From Proteobacteria bacterium UBA4656 (GTDB lineage Bacteria > Pseudomonadota > Gammaproteobacteria > Xanthomonadales > Ahniellaceae), in NCBI GenBank assembly GCA_002405525.1, contig DHLY01000100.1, positions 31,225-37,358 of the forward strand: 6,134 nucleotides of DNA, in the 5' to 3' direction. The notes under the pieces were generated by a model. It saw nothing but the letters and a program-made list of their open reading frames with translations, was not told the DNA's origin and did not search any database. The stretch's first letter is position 1; each line of letters begins with the position of its first letter. Positions 5,422-6,134 of the stretch are shown in pieces. Made by a program: the position numbers and the translations under genes.

Positions 5422-6134
5422 TCAAGAGAGGCGGCAGCGGTCGTTGGACGAAGGGATGTTCATGCCTTCACGATACTTCGCCACGGTACGTCGCGCCACC
5501 GCGATGCCGCGCGCCTTGAGCCGGTCCGCGATTGCCTGGTCGGACAGCGGCTGCGCCGGTACTTCACCGTCGACCAGTTCGCGGATCATCGCCCGGATGG
5601 CGGTCGCTGACGCCTCGCCGCCCCCGTCGGTGGTCAGCCCCACGCTGAAGAAGTGCTTGAATTCGAAGGTGCCCCGCGGCGTGTGGAGGTACTTCCGGGT
5701 CGTCACCCGTGACACCGTGGACTCGTGCACGCCGATGTCCTCGGCCACCTCGCGCAGGGTCAGCGGGTGCATCGCCTGCGGTCCGTGGTCGAGGAAGCCG
5801 CCCTGCCGGCGCACGATGCACTGAGCGACCTTGAGCATGGTTTCGCCGCGAGCCTTCAGCGAGCGGATCAGCCAGCGCGCCTCCTGCAGCCGCCCGCGCA
5901 AGTAGGAGCCGGCCTCGTTGCGCGCCGACGTCGCCATCCGCTCGTAGTAGCGGTTGATCGCCAGCGACGGCTGGCAGGCGGGGTTCAGGCGAACCCGCCA
6001 CCGGCCCTCGTGCCGCCAGGTGTAGGCGTCGGGTACCACGTAGTCGGTGTCGTCGCTGCTGTGGCGAGCACCGGGCTTGGGGTCGAGCCCGCGCAGCAGT
6101 GCGATCGCGGCGTCGAGGTCGGCGGGCGCCGCGC
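5422..6134 (-). CDS. rpoN: RNA polymerase sigma-54 factor, C-terminal 236 residues (partial)
   Basis: The frame is open to the window edge, so the N-terminal activator-interacting region and part of the core-binding domain are missing. The fragment starts in the core-binding domain (LLRGLDPKPG, fragment residues 12-21). It continues through the helix-turn-helix region (TLREVAEDIGVHESTVSRVT, 125-144) and ends with the RpoN box ARRTVAKYRE (213-222), which reads the -24 promoter element and is diagnostic of sigma-54. The tail NIPSSNDRCRLS is normal for the family. Sigma-54 needs enhancer-binding activators and serves nitrogen, motility and stress regulons. The next gene is hpf after 145 nt. Xanthomonads can carry more than one rpoN; this is the copy linked to the PTS genes. 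Confidence 0.97.
   Translation of the reverse strand, partial: AAPADLDAAIALLRGLDPKPGARHSSDDTDYVVPDAYTWRHEGRWRVRLNPACQPSLAINRYYERMATSARNEAGSYLRGRLQEARWLIRSLKARGETMLKVAQCIVRRQGGFLDHGPQAMHPLTLREVAEDIGVHESTVSRVTTRKYLHTPRGTFEFKHFFSVGLTTDGGGEASATAIRAMIRELVDGEVPAQPLSDQAIADRLKARGIAVARRTVAKYREGMNIPSSNDRCRLS

Noticed and set aside
1..6134. A new defence, mobile or biosynthetic system in the window
   Set aside because: Every gene of size belongs to a well-known family in a known conserved locus; no transposase, integrase, direct-repeat array, tRNA or unexplained coding region is visible.

Overview
The window is GC-rich throughout and holds eight genes, all on the minus strand and read from high to low coordinates: rpoN (C-terminal part) - hpf - ptsN - hprK - rapZ - EIIA of the mannose family - ptsH - ptsI (lacks only its C-terminal end). 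This is the sigma-54 / regulatory phosphotransferase (PTS) locus of proteobacteria. Having hprK between ptsN and rapZ, and EIIA-Man, HPr and Enzyme I after them, fits beta- and gamma-proteobacteria with an incomplete PTS. The protein sequences and the high GC suggest a Xanthomonadaceae/Lysobacteraceae member (Lysobacter/Luteimonas-like). That placement rests on remembered family sequences, not on a search.

Layout: 5422-6134 rpoN, truncated by the window edge at its N-terminal side. 5277-5421 spacer with a perfect 8-bp hairpin and a strong hpf ribosome binding site. 4953-5276 hpf. 4726-4952 a 227-nt leader with several inverted repeats and one AT-rich hexamer. 4255-4725 ptsN and 3290-4258 hprK, which overlap by 4 nt (ATGA). 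3154-3289 a 136-nt gap with a REP-like palindrome. 2239-3153 rapZ, 1850-2242 EIIA-Man and 1572-1841 ptsH, tightly coupled. 1-1569 ptsI, starting 2 nt after the ptsH stop and running off the window at residue 523.

How the genes work together: Enzyme I takes phosphate from PEP and passes it to His15 of HPr. HPr can pass it to EIIA-Ntr (PtsN, His67) and EIIA-Man (His10). HprK can phosphorylate or dephosphorylate Ser46 of HPr. No EIIB or EIIC permease gene is present here, so this stretch looks like a signalling phosphorelay rather than a sugar importer. RpoN directs transcription of nitrogen/stress-type regulons, Hpf parks ribosomes, and RapZ is a nucleotide-binding regulator.

I see no mobile element, CRISPR array, tRNA or rRNA. 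The locus is a known conserved one. The points that stand out are a RapZ without the basic C-terminal tail used by the E. coli protein to bind RNA, and structured spacers that divide the cluster into possible expression sub-units.
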